Part shown: piece after piece, positions 8,975 to 16,284 of the stretch
Position numbering within the stretch: the first letter of the stretch is position 1
Layout of the letters: each line of letters begins with the position of its first letter
Source of the DNA: an uncultured beta proteobacterium
Lineage (GTDB): Bacteria; Pseudomonadota; Gammaproteobacteria; Burkholderiales; Rhodocyclaceae
Direction: 5' to 3'
DNA length: 44,114 bases
Assembly: GCA_903922075.1 (NCBI GenBank)
Contig: CAIXSK010000254.1
Coordinates: 1 to 44,114, forward strand
Translations under genes and position numbers: made by a program
Notes under the pieces: generated by a model
What the model was told of the DNA's origin: nothing
Database searches by the model: none
Seen by the model: the letters and a program-made list of their open reading frames with translations, nothing else

Positions 8975-9501
8975 AATGCTACGGTCGCCCCCTTTTTTCG
9001 GGCAAAAATGAAATAAGTTGGCAGGCCGGTTTTACCTATCTCGGCCTGCTCTTTGCTGTTGCACTTGCCGGCATTGCGCTGGCCGGTACCGGTGTGCTCT
9101 GGCAACTGGAAAGCCGGCGCGAGAAGGAAAAGGAATTGCTCTTCATCGGCGAGCAATACCGTCGGGCCATAGGCAGCTACTACGACAAGTCACCCGGTAA
9201 CGAAAAGCAATATCCGGAAAAACTCGACGAGCTGATCGAAGACAAGCGCTTTCCCACGCCCCTGCGCCACTTGCGTCGCCTCTACCGTGATCCGATGAGT
9301 ACGGATGGCGAATGGGAACTGATCCGTCTGCAAGGGCGGATTATCGGCGTGGCCAGCCGGTCGCAGCAAAACCCCGTCAAGCTTGCCGGCTTTGGCGTGG
9401 ATCAACAGGATTTCGAGGGAGCTACAAGGTATGCCGACTGGCGTTTCATCAGCAACGGCAGCAGTGTGCCAGCGGTGACTGATACCCGAGGTAGGCCTTA
9501 A
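8968..9501 (+). CDS. Pilin-like protein lacking the Glu+5 residue (pseudopilin 3)
   Basis: A 177-residue pilin-like protein. I place the start at the ATG at 8968, overlapping the previous stop (ATGGTGA); the ORF-track start at 8911 would sit inside pilin 2. The leader is MVKCYGRPLFSGKNEISWQAG, then FTYLGLLFAVALAGIALAGTG. The +5 residue is Gly, not Glu, as in some minor pseudopilins that cap the fibre (GspK lacks it). The soluble part keeps pseudopilin traits (YPEKLDELIEDKRFPTPLRHLRRLYRDPM). The leader is largely encoded by copy D of the dispersed 35-nt element, so its residues may have no pilin-specific meaning. Confidence 0.8.
   Translation: MVKCYGRPLFSGKNEISWQAGFTYLGLLFAVALAGIALAGTGVLWQLESRREKEKELLFIGEQYRRAIGSYYDKSPGNEKQYPEKLDELIEDKRFPTPLRHLRRLYRDPMSTDGEWELIRLQGRIIGVASRSQQNPVKLAGFGVDQQDFEGATRYADWRFISNGSSVPAVTDTRGRP
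8975..9009 (+). repeat. Dispersed 35-nt element, copy D
   Basis: Core AATGCTACGGTC begins directly after the stop codon of pseudopilin 2, then GCCCCC, TTTTTTC, GGGC and AAAAAT. The A/T blocks are TTTTTT and AAAAA, again an inverted pair. The element encodes the leader of pseudopilin 3 (reading KCYGRPLFSGKN). Confidence 0.9.
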
Positions 9502-9580
9502 GTCCGAGAAAAACCAGGCTTTGAGGCGACCAAATCCTGAGTCAAATTCTCATCGGGATAATGTTTGCCGATGAAGCGTC

Positions 9581-10201
9581 TCAGCGTCCGCCCAGGCGCC
9601 GGTAATGCGCGACCACCAGCGGTACGTAGCGCTGTGTTTCGGCGTAGGGAGGCAAACGGCGGCCATGACGGATGACCGCGTTTTCGCCAGCGTTGTAGGC
9701 AGCCAGGGCGAGTTCAAGATTGTTGTCAAACATGGCCAGCAGATCGCGCAGGTAATTGGCCCCGGCGCGGATGTTCTCGCTCGGGTCGAGCGGGTTGGCG
9801 TTGCCGTAGCGGCGTGCCGTTCCCGGCATCAGTTGCATCAGGCCGGCGGCTCCCTTGGGGGAGACGGCCGCCTGGTTGTAGCCCGACTCGACGGTGATCA
9901 CTGCATGCAGCAGGGCAGCGTCGATGCCGGTATCCAGGCTGGCGCGCTGCACCGAGTCGTGGAAGGGACGCTGGTTGTAGGGCAGGGCCAGCACGCCGCG
10001 TGGCGTCCGCAAGGCTGCCCGTGCCGGTTCGAAACGATCGGCCAGGACGAGCCGATAGCGCCGGTCATCGGGAATATTGCTCAGGTGCTCGACGCCATCA
10101 TCGTCGACGAAGCCGAAAATGCCGCCTGCCGCAAGCGCGACACCCGGTATTTGCGCCAGGGCAGCAATCAGGATGAAGGTGTGGCAACAACTCGGGCGCA
10201 T
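9581..10201 (-). CDS. Periplasmic lytic transglycosylase (SLT domain) with DUF4124-like N-terminus
   Basis: Cleaves peptidoglycan glycan strands; such enzymes often open the wall for secretion machines. From the ATG at 10201 the protein starts MRPSCCHTFILIAALAQIPGVALA, a signal peptide; the ORF-track start at 10282 is a TTG and gives no signal, so I reject it. Residues about 28-60 (GIFGFVDDDGVEHLSNIP) resemble the DUF4124 module often fused to these enzymes. The SLT domain follows: HAVITVESGYNQAAVSPKGAAGLMQLMPGTA with catalytic Glu in ESGYN, then AAYNAGENAV. It stands on the opposite strand inside the secretion locus, separating the pilins from gspG. Confidence 0.88.
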   Translation of the reverse strand: MRPSCCHTFILIAALAQIPGVALAAGGIFGFVDDDGVEHLSNIPDDRRYRLVLADRFEPARAALRTPRGVLALPYNQRPFHDSVQRASLDTGIDAALLHAVITVESGYNQAAVSPKGAAGLMQLMPGTARRYGNANPLDPSENIRAGANYLRDLLAMFDNNLELALAAYNAGENAVIRHGRRLPPYAETQRYVPLVVAHYRRLGGR

Positions 10202-10387
10202 CGGGAAACTCTGGTGGTCTGTTTGATCAAGGACGAAATCCCGGGAAAGCACCGGGCTGGTGTCCGTGGTGACGCAGCGCAATTTAAACCGCCGTTGTTA
10301 AGGCTCGGTTAATTCGGGATTGGCTCTGGGCAAGTATAGCCGAGTCGCGCCGCTGCGCTCGTGGTCCTGTAACGCAGCTAGCATAGT

Positions 10388-10879
10388 ATGATTTGTCTTC
10401 CCCCAAATACCTCTGGCCATCTCGTGCTGCTTACCCCGACTTCCCGCTTGCTCCGTCGTTTGGATGTTTCCCGACTTGCCCAGCGCGGCTTCACGCTGCT
10501 CGAACTGCTGGTCGTCATGGTCATCATCGGTCTGCTTGCCGGCTATGTCGGACCGAAATATTTTTCCCAGATCGGCAAGTCGGAAGTCAAGGCGACACGG
10601 GCGCAGATTGATGCGCTGGAGAAGGCGCTTGACCATTATCGCCTCGATGTCGGCCGCTACCCGAGCACCGAGCAGGGGCTGGCGGCGCTGGTCAAGCGGC
10701 CGGCCGGCGAGAATCGCTGGCATGGCCCCTACCTGAAAAAGGATGTGCCGGCCGATCCCTGGGGTGCCCAGTACCAATACGCGCAGCCCGGTGAGCACGG
10801 CGAATTCGATCTCTTCTCCTTCGGCAGGGATGGCAGGGCCGGCGGCGAGGACGAGTCGGCCGATATCACCAACTGGTGA
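10388..10879 (+). CDS. gspG: GspG-like major pseudopilin
   Basis: Major pseudopilin of the type II-like system. The assembly helix is RG/FTLLELLVVMVIIGLLAGYVGP with Glu+5. The body shows GspG landmarks: KATRAQIDALEKALDHYRLDVGRYPSTEQGLAAL, then WHGPYLKKDVPADPWGAQYQY and a C-terminal calcium-loop-like stretch FGRDGRAGGEDESADITNW. The leader is unusually long (33 residues) if the ATG at 10388 is used; a later start is possible (for example a TTG at LDVSRLAQRG). The stop overlaps the GTG at 10876 and lies just before the gspF ATG. A 186-bp gap to the divergent transglycosylase gene presumably holds its promoter; I could not assign one. Confidence 0.92.
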   Translation: MICLPPNTSGHLVLLTPTSRLLRRLDVSRLAQRGFTLLELLVVMVIIGLLAGYVGPKYFSQIGKSEVKATRAQIDALEKALDHYRLDVGRYPSTEQGLAALVKRPAGENRWHGPYLKKDVPADPWGAQYQYAQPGEHGEFDLFSFGRDGRAGGEDESADITNW

Positions 10880-10893
10880 GCGGCGGAGCGGCG

Positions 10894-12078
10894 ATGGACT
10901 ACGACGTGACGGCTGTTTTTCCCGGGCGGGGCGTTGCCCACCTGCGGGTCACGGCCGATTCGCCGGAGGCGCTTGCCGCCACCCCCGCGCTGCAGGGCGG
11001 GGTGATCGTGTCGGCCGAGCCGCTCGCCGCGCGGCGCGGAGCAAGCCGGGCCGGAAAATTCCCGTTACCGTTGTTCACCCGCCAGTTGCTGTCCCTGCTG
11101 CAGGCTGGCCTGACCATTGTCGAAGGGCTGGAAACGCTGGCCGCGCAGGATAAGGACTCGGCCACTTCCGATCTGCTGAATGGCCTGCTTGCCCGCTTGC
11201 GCGAGGGCCAGTCGCTATCGGCCGCCCTGCAGTATTACCCGGCGGCCTTTCCCGATCTCTACGTCGCCACGGTCAAGGCCAGCGAAAGGACCGGTGACCT
11301 GCCGGAGGCGTTGCAGCGCTACATTGTCATTCACGAAAAATTGGCGGACCTGCGCAAGAAAATCCTCAGTGCTGCGATCTATCCGGCGCTGCTGATGTCG
11401 GTGGGCGCGTTGGTTACACTCTTTCTGCTTGGCTATGTAGTGCCGCGTTTCAGCCTCGTCTTCGCCGACAGTGGCCGCGACCCGGAAGGGTTGTCCAGCC
11501 TGCTTTTTATCTGGGGCGATTTCATCAATCATCATGCCGGTGAACTGGCGATCGGCTGCGTAGCGGGCCTGGCCGGGCTGGTTTTCCTGTTTTCCCTGCC
11601 TGCCGTGCGGGCCGTTCTGGCCCGCGCCATCTGGCGGGTACCGGCGCTTGGCGAACGCATTCGCCTCGTGTTTCTCGCCCGTTTCTACCGGACGAGCGGC
11701 ATGCTGCTGCGGGCCGGCATCCCGCTTCGAACAACGCTCGGCATGGTCGCCGACATCCTGCCTTCGGCCATGCGTCCCGGTTTGTCGCGGGCGATCGCCG
11801 ACATCGAGCAGGGCCAGCCGTTTTCCAGGGCCGCGGCCGCCGGCGGTCTGACGACGCCGGTCGCCCTGCGGATGATTGCCGTCGGCGAACGCAGCGGCCA
11901 GCTCGGCGACATGATGGAAGCAGTGGCCACTTTCTACGATGAGGAAATCAACCGTCTTGTCGATACCTTCACCCGGCTGTTCGAGCCCTTGCTGATGACG
12001 GTCATTGGTTTTGTCATCGGCGGTATCGTCATGCTCCTGTATATGCCGATCTTCGAGCTGGCCGGGAATTTTCAGTAG
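10894..12078 (+). CDS. gspF: GspF-like inner-membrane platform protein
   Basis: Polytopic platform protein that couples the ATPase to pseudopilus growth. I choose the ATG at 10894 (MDYDVTAVFPGRGVAHLRV), preceded by GGAG at good spacing and matching the usual GspF beginning, instead of the GTG at 10876. It has two T2SSF repeats: FTRQLLSLLQAGLTIVEGLE...YPALLMSVGALVTLFLLGYVVP, and FYRTSGMLLRAGIPLRTTL...FEPLLMTVIGFVIGGIVMLLYMP. Three membrane segments, about 395 residues, as normal. It is followed by gspE after 3 nt. Confidence 0.93.
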   Translation: MDYDVTAVFPGRGVAHLRVTADSPEALAATPALQGGVIVSAEPLAARRGASRAGKFPLPLFTRQLLSLLQAGLTIVEGLETLAAQDKDSATSDLLNGLLARLREGQSLSAALQYYPAAFPDLYVATVKASERTGDLPEALQRYIVIHEKLADLRKKILSAAIYPALLMSVGALVTLFLLGYVVPRFSLVFADSGRDPEGLSSLLFIWGDFINHHAGELAIGCVAGLAGLVFLFSLPAVRAVLARAIWRVPALGERIRLVFLARFYRTSGMLLRAGIPLRTTLGMVADILPSAMRPGLSRAIADIEQGQPFSRAAAAGGLTTPVALRMIAVGERSGQLGDMMEAVATFYDEEINRLVDTFTRLFEPLLMTVIGFVIGGIVMLLYMPIFELAGNFQ

Positions 12079-12081
12079 AAA

Positions 12082-13797
12082 ATGGGCATGAAATCACCGA
12101 CGGCGGAAGACATGGCGATCGATAACCCGGGAAGGCAAAACCTGCTCGCCGAAGCGCATCGTCTGGCGGCGGCTGGCGGCGGCGTGCCGGCTGTAATGGC
12201 TGGCCTGCAGGCGGCGTTCGCCCTGGACGAGGAAGCCGCTGGCGAACTGGCGGCGGCCGCCTTCGGTCTCTCGGCGATCAGCCTGAGCGAGATGTCCGGC
12301 CATTCGCTGGCGCTGACGCTGGCTTCCTTCGCCGAATTCGTCCGCCGCCAGACGCTGATCCTGGAAGTCGGCGACGCCTACCTGATCGCCACCCCCAATC
12401 CCTTCGACGCCGTGCTGCGCGACTGGCTCGAAGGCCTGGTGCCGCTTGGCAAGCCCGTGATCTGGCGCCTCGCGGCGCCATCGGTGCTGGCTGCCTTCCT
12501 GGCCCGCGAGGAATCCCAGGTCCGGGCACTGGATGGCAGCCTGGGCAGCGAGGGCGGCCAGATTGCCATCGACGCGGAGGCCGAGGTTCTATCGCTGCAA
12601 CGCATTTCCGAGGACGGCCGAGCCATCGTCCGGCTTGTTCGGTCTACGCTGCACGATGGCCTGAAAGCCGGGGCCAGCGATATCCACATCGAGGCCAATA
12701 ACCGTGGCCTGGCCATCAAATACCGCATCGACGGCGTGCTCAATTATGCAGGCTCGATCGATGGCAGCGAGACCGCCGAGCAGATGATTTCCCGCATCAA
12801 GGTGCTGTCCGAACTCGATATCGCCGAGCGCCGGGTGCCTCAGGACGGCCGCTTCAAGGTTAGCTGGCAGGAGCGCGAGATCGACATCCGCGTTTCGATC
12901 ATGCCCAGCATCTGGGGCGAGGATGCCGTGCTGCGCATCCTCGACAAGCAGGCGCTGACCGACCACTTGCAGGGCCTGCGCCTTGATGCCATGGGCTTCG
13001 ACGCCGACATCATGGGGCGTCTGCGTCGCCTGGCCAGCGAGCCCTACGGGATGGTGCTGGTCACCGGCCCGACCGGCAGCGGCAAGACGACGACACTTTA
13101 TGCCGCACTCTCGGAAATCAACCGCGGCGAGGACAAGATCATCACCATTGAGGATCCGGTCGAGTACCAGTTGAGCGGCGTGCTGCAAATTCCGGTCAAC
13201 GAGAAAAAAGGCCTGAGCTTTGCCCGTGGCCTGCGCTCCATCCTGCGCCACGATCCGGACAAGATCATGGTTGGCGAGATCCGCGATGCGGAAACGGCGC
13301 AGATCGCCGTGCAGGCGGCGCTGACTGGGCACCTGGTGTTCACCACCGTGCATGCCAACAACGTCTTCGACGTGATCGGCCGTTTCCTGCACATGGAGGT
13401 CGATCCCTATAACCTGGTATCGGCCTTGAACGGCGTTGTCGCTCAGCGCCTGATCCGCACCCTGTGCCTGTCCTGCGGCCAGCCGGCGGCGCCCTCGCCC
13501 GAAGCGCTGGCCCATGCCGAGATCGACCGCCTGGTCGGCGCCGGCTGGAAGTTCCGGCAGGCCGTCGGCTGCGGTGCCTGTCGCGGCACCGGCTACAAGG
13601 GGCGACGGGCGATTGCCGAAATGCTTGTCCTCAACGATGAAATCCGCGAGCTGATCATCGGCCGCGCTCCGATCCGCCAGCTCAAGGAGGCGGCCCGCCG
13701 CAGCGGCACCCGCTCCCTGCGCGAGAACGCCATCGACCTCGTGCGCGATGGCATTACCAGCCTGGAAGAAGCCAACCGTGTCACTTTCGTTGCTTGA
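12082..13797 (+). CDS. gspE: GspE-like secretion ATPase
   Basis: Cytoplasmic hexameric ATPase driving pseudopilus assembly. About 571 residues. After a divergent N-terminal domain, residues about 190-250 carry GASDIHIEANNRGLAIKYRIDGVL. Walker A is GPTGSGKTTT (about 328-337), followed by the Asp box IITIEDPVEYQ and Walker B region DPDKIMVGEIRDAETAQIA with His box TGHLVFTTVHANN. The tetracysteine zinc element is CLSCGQ (about 461) plus CGACRGTGYKGR (about 496). The N-terminal domain is shorter and unlike typical GspE, as expected for a system with PilM/N/O/P-like partners. The end overlaps the next gene. Confidence 0.94.
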   Translation: MGMKSPTAEDMAIDNPGRQNLLAEAHRLAAAGGGVPAVMAGLQAAFALDEEAAGELAAAAFGLSAISLSEMSGHSLALTLASFAEFVRRQTLILEVGDAYLIATPNPFDAVLRDWLEGLVPLGKPVIWRLAAPSVLAAFLAREESQVRALDGSLGSEGGQIAIDAEAEVLSLQRISEDGRAIVRLVRSTLHDGLKAGASDIHIEANNRGLAIKYRIDGVLNYAGSIDGSETAEQMISRIKVLSELDIAERRVPQDGRFKVSWQEREIDIRVSIMPSIWGEDAVLRILDKQALTDHLQGLRLDAMGFDADIMGRLRRLASEPYGMVLVTGPTGSGKTTTLYAALSEINRGEDKIITIEDPVEYQLSGVLQIPVNEKKGLSFARGLRSILRHDPDKIMVGEIRDAETAQIAVQAALTGHLVFTTVHANNVFDVIGRFLHMEVDPYNLVSALNGVVAQRLIRTLCLSCGQPAAPSPEALAHAEIDRLVGAGWKFRQAVGCGACRGTGYKGRRAIAEMLVLNDEIRELIIGRAPIRQLKEAARRSGTRSLRENAIDLVRDGITSLEEANRVTFVA

Positions 13798-14530
13798 GCG
13801 CCTGACGCTGTTCATCCACCCGCAACGCGTCACCCTCGAGCGGCAGGGCTGGCGCGGCAAGTCTTCACGCCAGATGCTGGCGGTCGGGGTGTCGGTGGCC
13901 GGCGAGGCCGACTGGCAACCGGCCCTGGCGGCTGCGGAAATCCTGCTCAAGACGGTAGGCCGGCGGGGCGCCAGCCTGCGCATCGTGGTTGCCGATCCCT
14001 TCGTGCGCTACGCCCTGTTGCCGTGGAGCGAGCGCATCGTCAACCGCCAGGCCCGGCTGGCCATGGCCCGCGCCCTGCTCAGGAATACCCTGGGCGACAA
14101 GGCCGATGCGCTCGACATCGCACTCGACCGGCCGGCCTTTGGCCAGAATGGTATCGCGGCCGGGATCGATGGCCGCCTGCTGGCTGCCTTGCGGGGGGGC
14201 GCCAAGACCGCCGGTCTGCGTCTGATCAGCCTGCAGCCGCGCCTGATTGTCGAACTGGCGGTGCATCGCCGGCAACTGGAAGATGGCTGGTTCGCCTGCC
14301 TCGATGCCGGCTGGACCTGTCTGCTTGGCATGCATGCCGGCCAGGTCACCAGCCTGCATAACCATCGCACGGCGCCCGGTGAGCTGGCCGGTTTGATGAT
14401 CGCCGGGAATGCTACGGTCGGCAGCAAAAAAGTGCATATTTCCGCCATTGGCGGGGCGGCACCCAGTATCGGCGAAGGCTGGGAAACCCGGGTTTTGGCC
14501 GCCGCCGTCGAGGGGGGCGCGCATGCGTGA
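13778..14530 (+). CDS. PilM/GspL-like cytoplasmic actin-fold assembly protein
   Basis: Likely the cytoplasmic partner linking GspE to the PilN/PilO-like membrane pair. I set the start at the GTG at 13778 (MSLSLLERLTLFIHPQRVTL), with GGAAGAA 7 nt upstream, instead of the ATG at 13748. The sequence has the alternating strand pattern of PilM/GspL actin-like domains (LRIVVADPFVRYALLPWSE, LDIALDRPAFGQNGIAAGIDGRLLAAL, FACLDAGWTCLLGMHAGQV). There is no membrane segment, so it is PilM-like in build though GspL-like in position. Copy F of the 35-nt element lies inside its C-terminal coding part (NATVGSKK). It overlaps the next ATG. Confidence 0.7.
   Translation: MSLSLLERLTLFIHPQRVTLERQGWRGKSSRQMLAVGVSVAGEADWQPALAAAEILLKTVGRRGASLRIVVADPFVRYALLPWSERIVNRQARLAMARALLRNTLGDKADALDIALDRPAFGQNGIAAGIDGRLLAALRGGAKTAGLRLISLQPRLIVELAVHRRQLEDGWFACLDAGWTCLLGMHAGQVTSLHNHRTAPGELAGLMIAGNATVGSKKVHISAIGGAAPSIGEGWETRVLAAAVEGGAHA
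14408..14442 (+). repeat. Dispersed 35-nt element, copy F (inside PilM-like gene)
   Basis: Core AATGCTACGGTC, then GGCAGC, AAAAAAG, TGCA, TATTTC. Fully inside a coding region, read in frame as NATVGSKKVHIS. The 5-base TTTC-side block and A-run match copy E closely. Confidence 0.85.
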
Positions 14531-15050
14531 AATCGAGCTCGATTTCCAGCCGCGCCGACCGCGTGCGCTGACCGTCGTCCTGCTCGCCGCCGGTCTGCTG
14601 CTGGCTGGCGATGCCTGGCTGGATGCCCGCGCTCTCGGCGCACAACTGGCCGAGCTTGAGTCCGGGCTGGCGCAGGCCAAGCACCGGGCCGAACGCCTTG
14701 AAGCCGAGCACCGTAACAGCCAGCCGGAACACGTCTTCTCGGCCGACGAGAGCAAGGCGCTGCGCCTCGCCATCGACGCCATCCGGGTCGATTGGGAGGG
14801 CCTCTATCGGGCCATCGACCAGGCGGTCGGCGAAGATGTTGCCTTGCTCGCCATTCGCCCCAGCACCAGCGCTCAGGTCGTGCAGATTTCCGGCGAGGCG
14901 CGCAACATGAAGGCGGCGCTGGCCTTTGTCGACGCCCTGCGTGTCGCCCCGCTGGCCAAGGTCGCCCTGCTGTCGCATCAGATCAAACAGAACGATCCGC
15001 AACAACCCGTCATTTTCGAGATATCCGCGACATGGCTGATCGGTTCCTGA
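14523..15050 (+). CDS. PilN-like inner-membrane assembly protein
   Basis: A 175-residue bitopic protein. The start at the ATG at 14523 (MREIELDFQPRRPRAL) overlaps the preceding stop; the ORF-track start at 14409 is too early. A short cytoplasmic N-terminus resembles the PilN peptide that docks onto PilM. One membrane helix (ALTVVLLAAGLLLAGDAWL) is followed by a coiled coil (LAQAKHRAERLEAEHR) and a ferredoxin-like periplasmic part (LLAIRPSTSAQVVQISGEARNMKAALAFVDALR). It would pair with the next, PilO-like, gene. Confidence 0.75.
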   Translation: MREIELDFQPRRPRALTVVLLAAGLLLAGDAWLDARALGAQLAELESGLAQAKHRAERLEAEHRNSQPEHVFSADESKALRLAIDAIRVDWEGLYRAIDQAVGEDVALLAIRPSTSAQVVQISGEARNMKAALAFVDALRVAPLAKVALLSHQIKQNDPQQPVIFEISATWLIGS

Positions 15051-15601
15051 AACTCGCCCCGGCCCGCCTGGCATTTGCGCTGGCCAACTTGCCGGTGCTG
15101 CCGCTGATCGCCTTTCTGCTCGTTGTCGCCGTTGCGCTGGCGCATCTTTTCCTGCTGCCTGCCCGCGAGGCCGCCATCGAGGAGGGCGAACGCCGCCTGG
15201 CTCGCTTCGAACGCAACGCGCGGCATGCCCTGATCGAGCAACAGGCGGCCCGGGTGTCGCCAGCCGATACCCGGCAGCGCCTGCTTGAGCGCTTCCCCGG
15301 TGAAGATGATTTGAATGCCGAACTCGGTCGCCTGATCGCCCTGGCCACCGAGCAGGGATTGCAGGTGCCGAGCGGCGATTACCGCCTGCTGCCCGGCAAG
15401 GACGGACTATTCGACCGTTACGTGTTGAACCTGCCGGTCAAGGGCAGCTACCAGACGGTGCGGCGTTACCTGTCGGCGGTGCGCGCCGAGTTTCCCGAGC
15501 TTGCCGTCGACGACGTCAGTTTGCGCCGGGAGAGCATTGACAGCCCGGAGGTCGAAGCGCAACTGCGCTTCATCCTGTTCGGCCGGAGAAATGCGTCGTG
15601 A
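15032..15601 (+). CDS. PilO/GspM-like inner-membrane assembly protein
   Basis: A 189-residue bitopic protein. I use the ATG at 15032 (MADRFLKLAPARLAFALANL), overlapping the end of the PilN-like gene; the ORF-track start at 14792 lies deep inside that gene. One membrane helix (PLIAFLLVVAVALAHLFLL), a coiled coil of about 40 residues (EAAIEEGERRLARFERNARH), then a PilO-like periplasmic domain with DGLFDRYVLNLPVKGSYQTVRRYLSAVRAEFPELAVDDVSLRRE. The stop overlaps the next GTG. Confidence 0.75.
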   Translation: MADRFLKLAPARLAFALANLPVLPLIAFLLVVAVALAHLFLLPAREAAIEEGERRLARFERNARHALIEQQAARVSPADTRQRLLERFPGEDDLNAELGRLIALATEQGLQVPSGDYRLLPGKDGLFDRYVLNLPVKGSYQTVRRYLSAVRAEFPELAVDDVSLRRESIDSPEVEAQLRFILFGRRNAS

Positions 15602-16125
15602 AACCCAAGCAACGCTGGGCGATCCTCGGCAGCCTCCTGTTCGCCACGCTGTTGGCCGGCTATCTGATCGACGATGAACCGCTGCCGGACAAAAAACCGC
15701 GCCAGCGGGGCGCCGTGACCGGGTCAGCCGGCATCCCGGACAATGCCGTGCAGCGTGATGCGGTGGCCGCGAAAAATCTGGCTGCAATGCCACTGTCGTT
15801 GCCCCTGTCACCGGCGGCCGATAGCGGCGCTGAGGCGGGGCAGGGCATCGACCCCTTCCGGGCCAAGAGCTGGTACGTTGCGCCGCCGCCACCGCCTCCC
15901 GCCAAGCCGACGGCACCACCGCTGCCTTTCCAGTATCTCGGCAAACTCAATGAAGATGGCGAGATTCGCGTCTTCCTCAATCATCAGGGCAAGCACCTGA
16001 TCGCCCGGACCGGCGACATCATCAACGACACCTACCGGGTCGATGAAATTGCTGCCGGGCGGATGAGCTTCCTCTACTTGCCGCTGAAGGAAATCCAGGT
16101 GCTGGCGATCGGCGCCGAAAAATAG
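15598..16125 (+). CDS. PilP/GspC-like periplasmic connector
   Basis: A 175-residue protein with an N-terminal membrane anchor (WAILGSLLFATLLAGYLI), a Pro-rich linker (VAPPPPPPAKPTAPP) and a C-terminal homology-region-like beta domain (FQYLGKLNEDGEIRVFLNHQGKHLIARTGDIINDTYRVDEI). This is the build of GspC/PilP, which connect the inner platform to the secretin. GTG start overlapping the previous stop (GTGA). I recall homologues in this gene neighbourhood carrying a misleading 'translation initiation factor' label in SEED-style annotation ('secretion system X'); nothing here supports such a role. Confidence 0.78.
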   Translation: MKPKQRWAILGSLLFATLLAGYLIDDEPLPDKKPRQRGAVTGSAGIPDNAVQRDAVAAKNLAAMPLSLPLSPAADSGAEAGQGIDPFRAKSWYVAPPPPPPAKPTAPPLPFQYLGKLNEDGEIRVFLNHQGKHLIARTGDIINDTYRVDEIAAGRMSFLYLPLKEIQVLAIGAEK

Positions 16126-16163
16126 GCGCTCCGCGGCTTGCTGGAAGGCGGCGTCCGCTGACG

Positions 16164-16192
16164 CTGACACATGCGTGACATGCGCTGGACAT
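16164..16192 (+). promoter_or_regulatory. Pho-box-like triple repeat upstream of the alkaline phosphatase
   Basis: Three direct repeats at an 11-bp period: CTGACAC, GTGACAT, TGGACAT, separated by ATGC and GCGC. This matches the PhoB binding layout (7-bp TGTCA-type repeat plus 4-bp spacer). A -10-like TAGACT lies 10 bp after the last repeat (16203-16208), and CATAAT lies 8 bp after the first pair, both fitting PhoB-activated promoters that lack a -35. It sits about 90 nt upstream of the alkaline phosphatase start. Visual match only. Confidence 0.6.
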
Positions 16193-16284
16193 AATTGCTC
16201 CCTAGACTGGCCGGCAAGGGCATCTGCTTACCCATTGCCCGGTCCGATGCATATCTCAATTTCCGCCTACGGAGCCCATCAATC

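Noticed and set aside
12589-13983. 464-residue ORF on the - strand
   Set aside because: It lies antisense to gspE, whose motifs are complete; long antisense frames are common in high-GC DNA, and the product has no recognisable domain.
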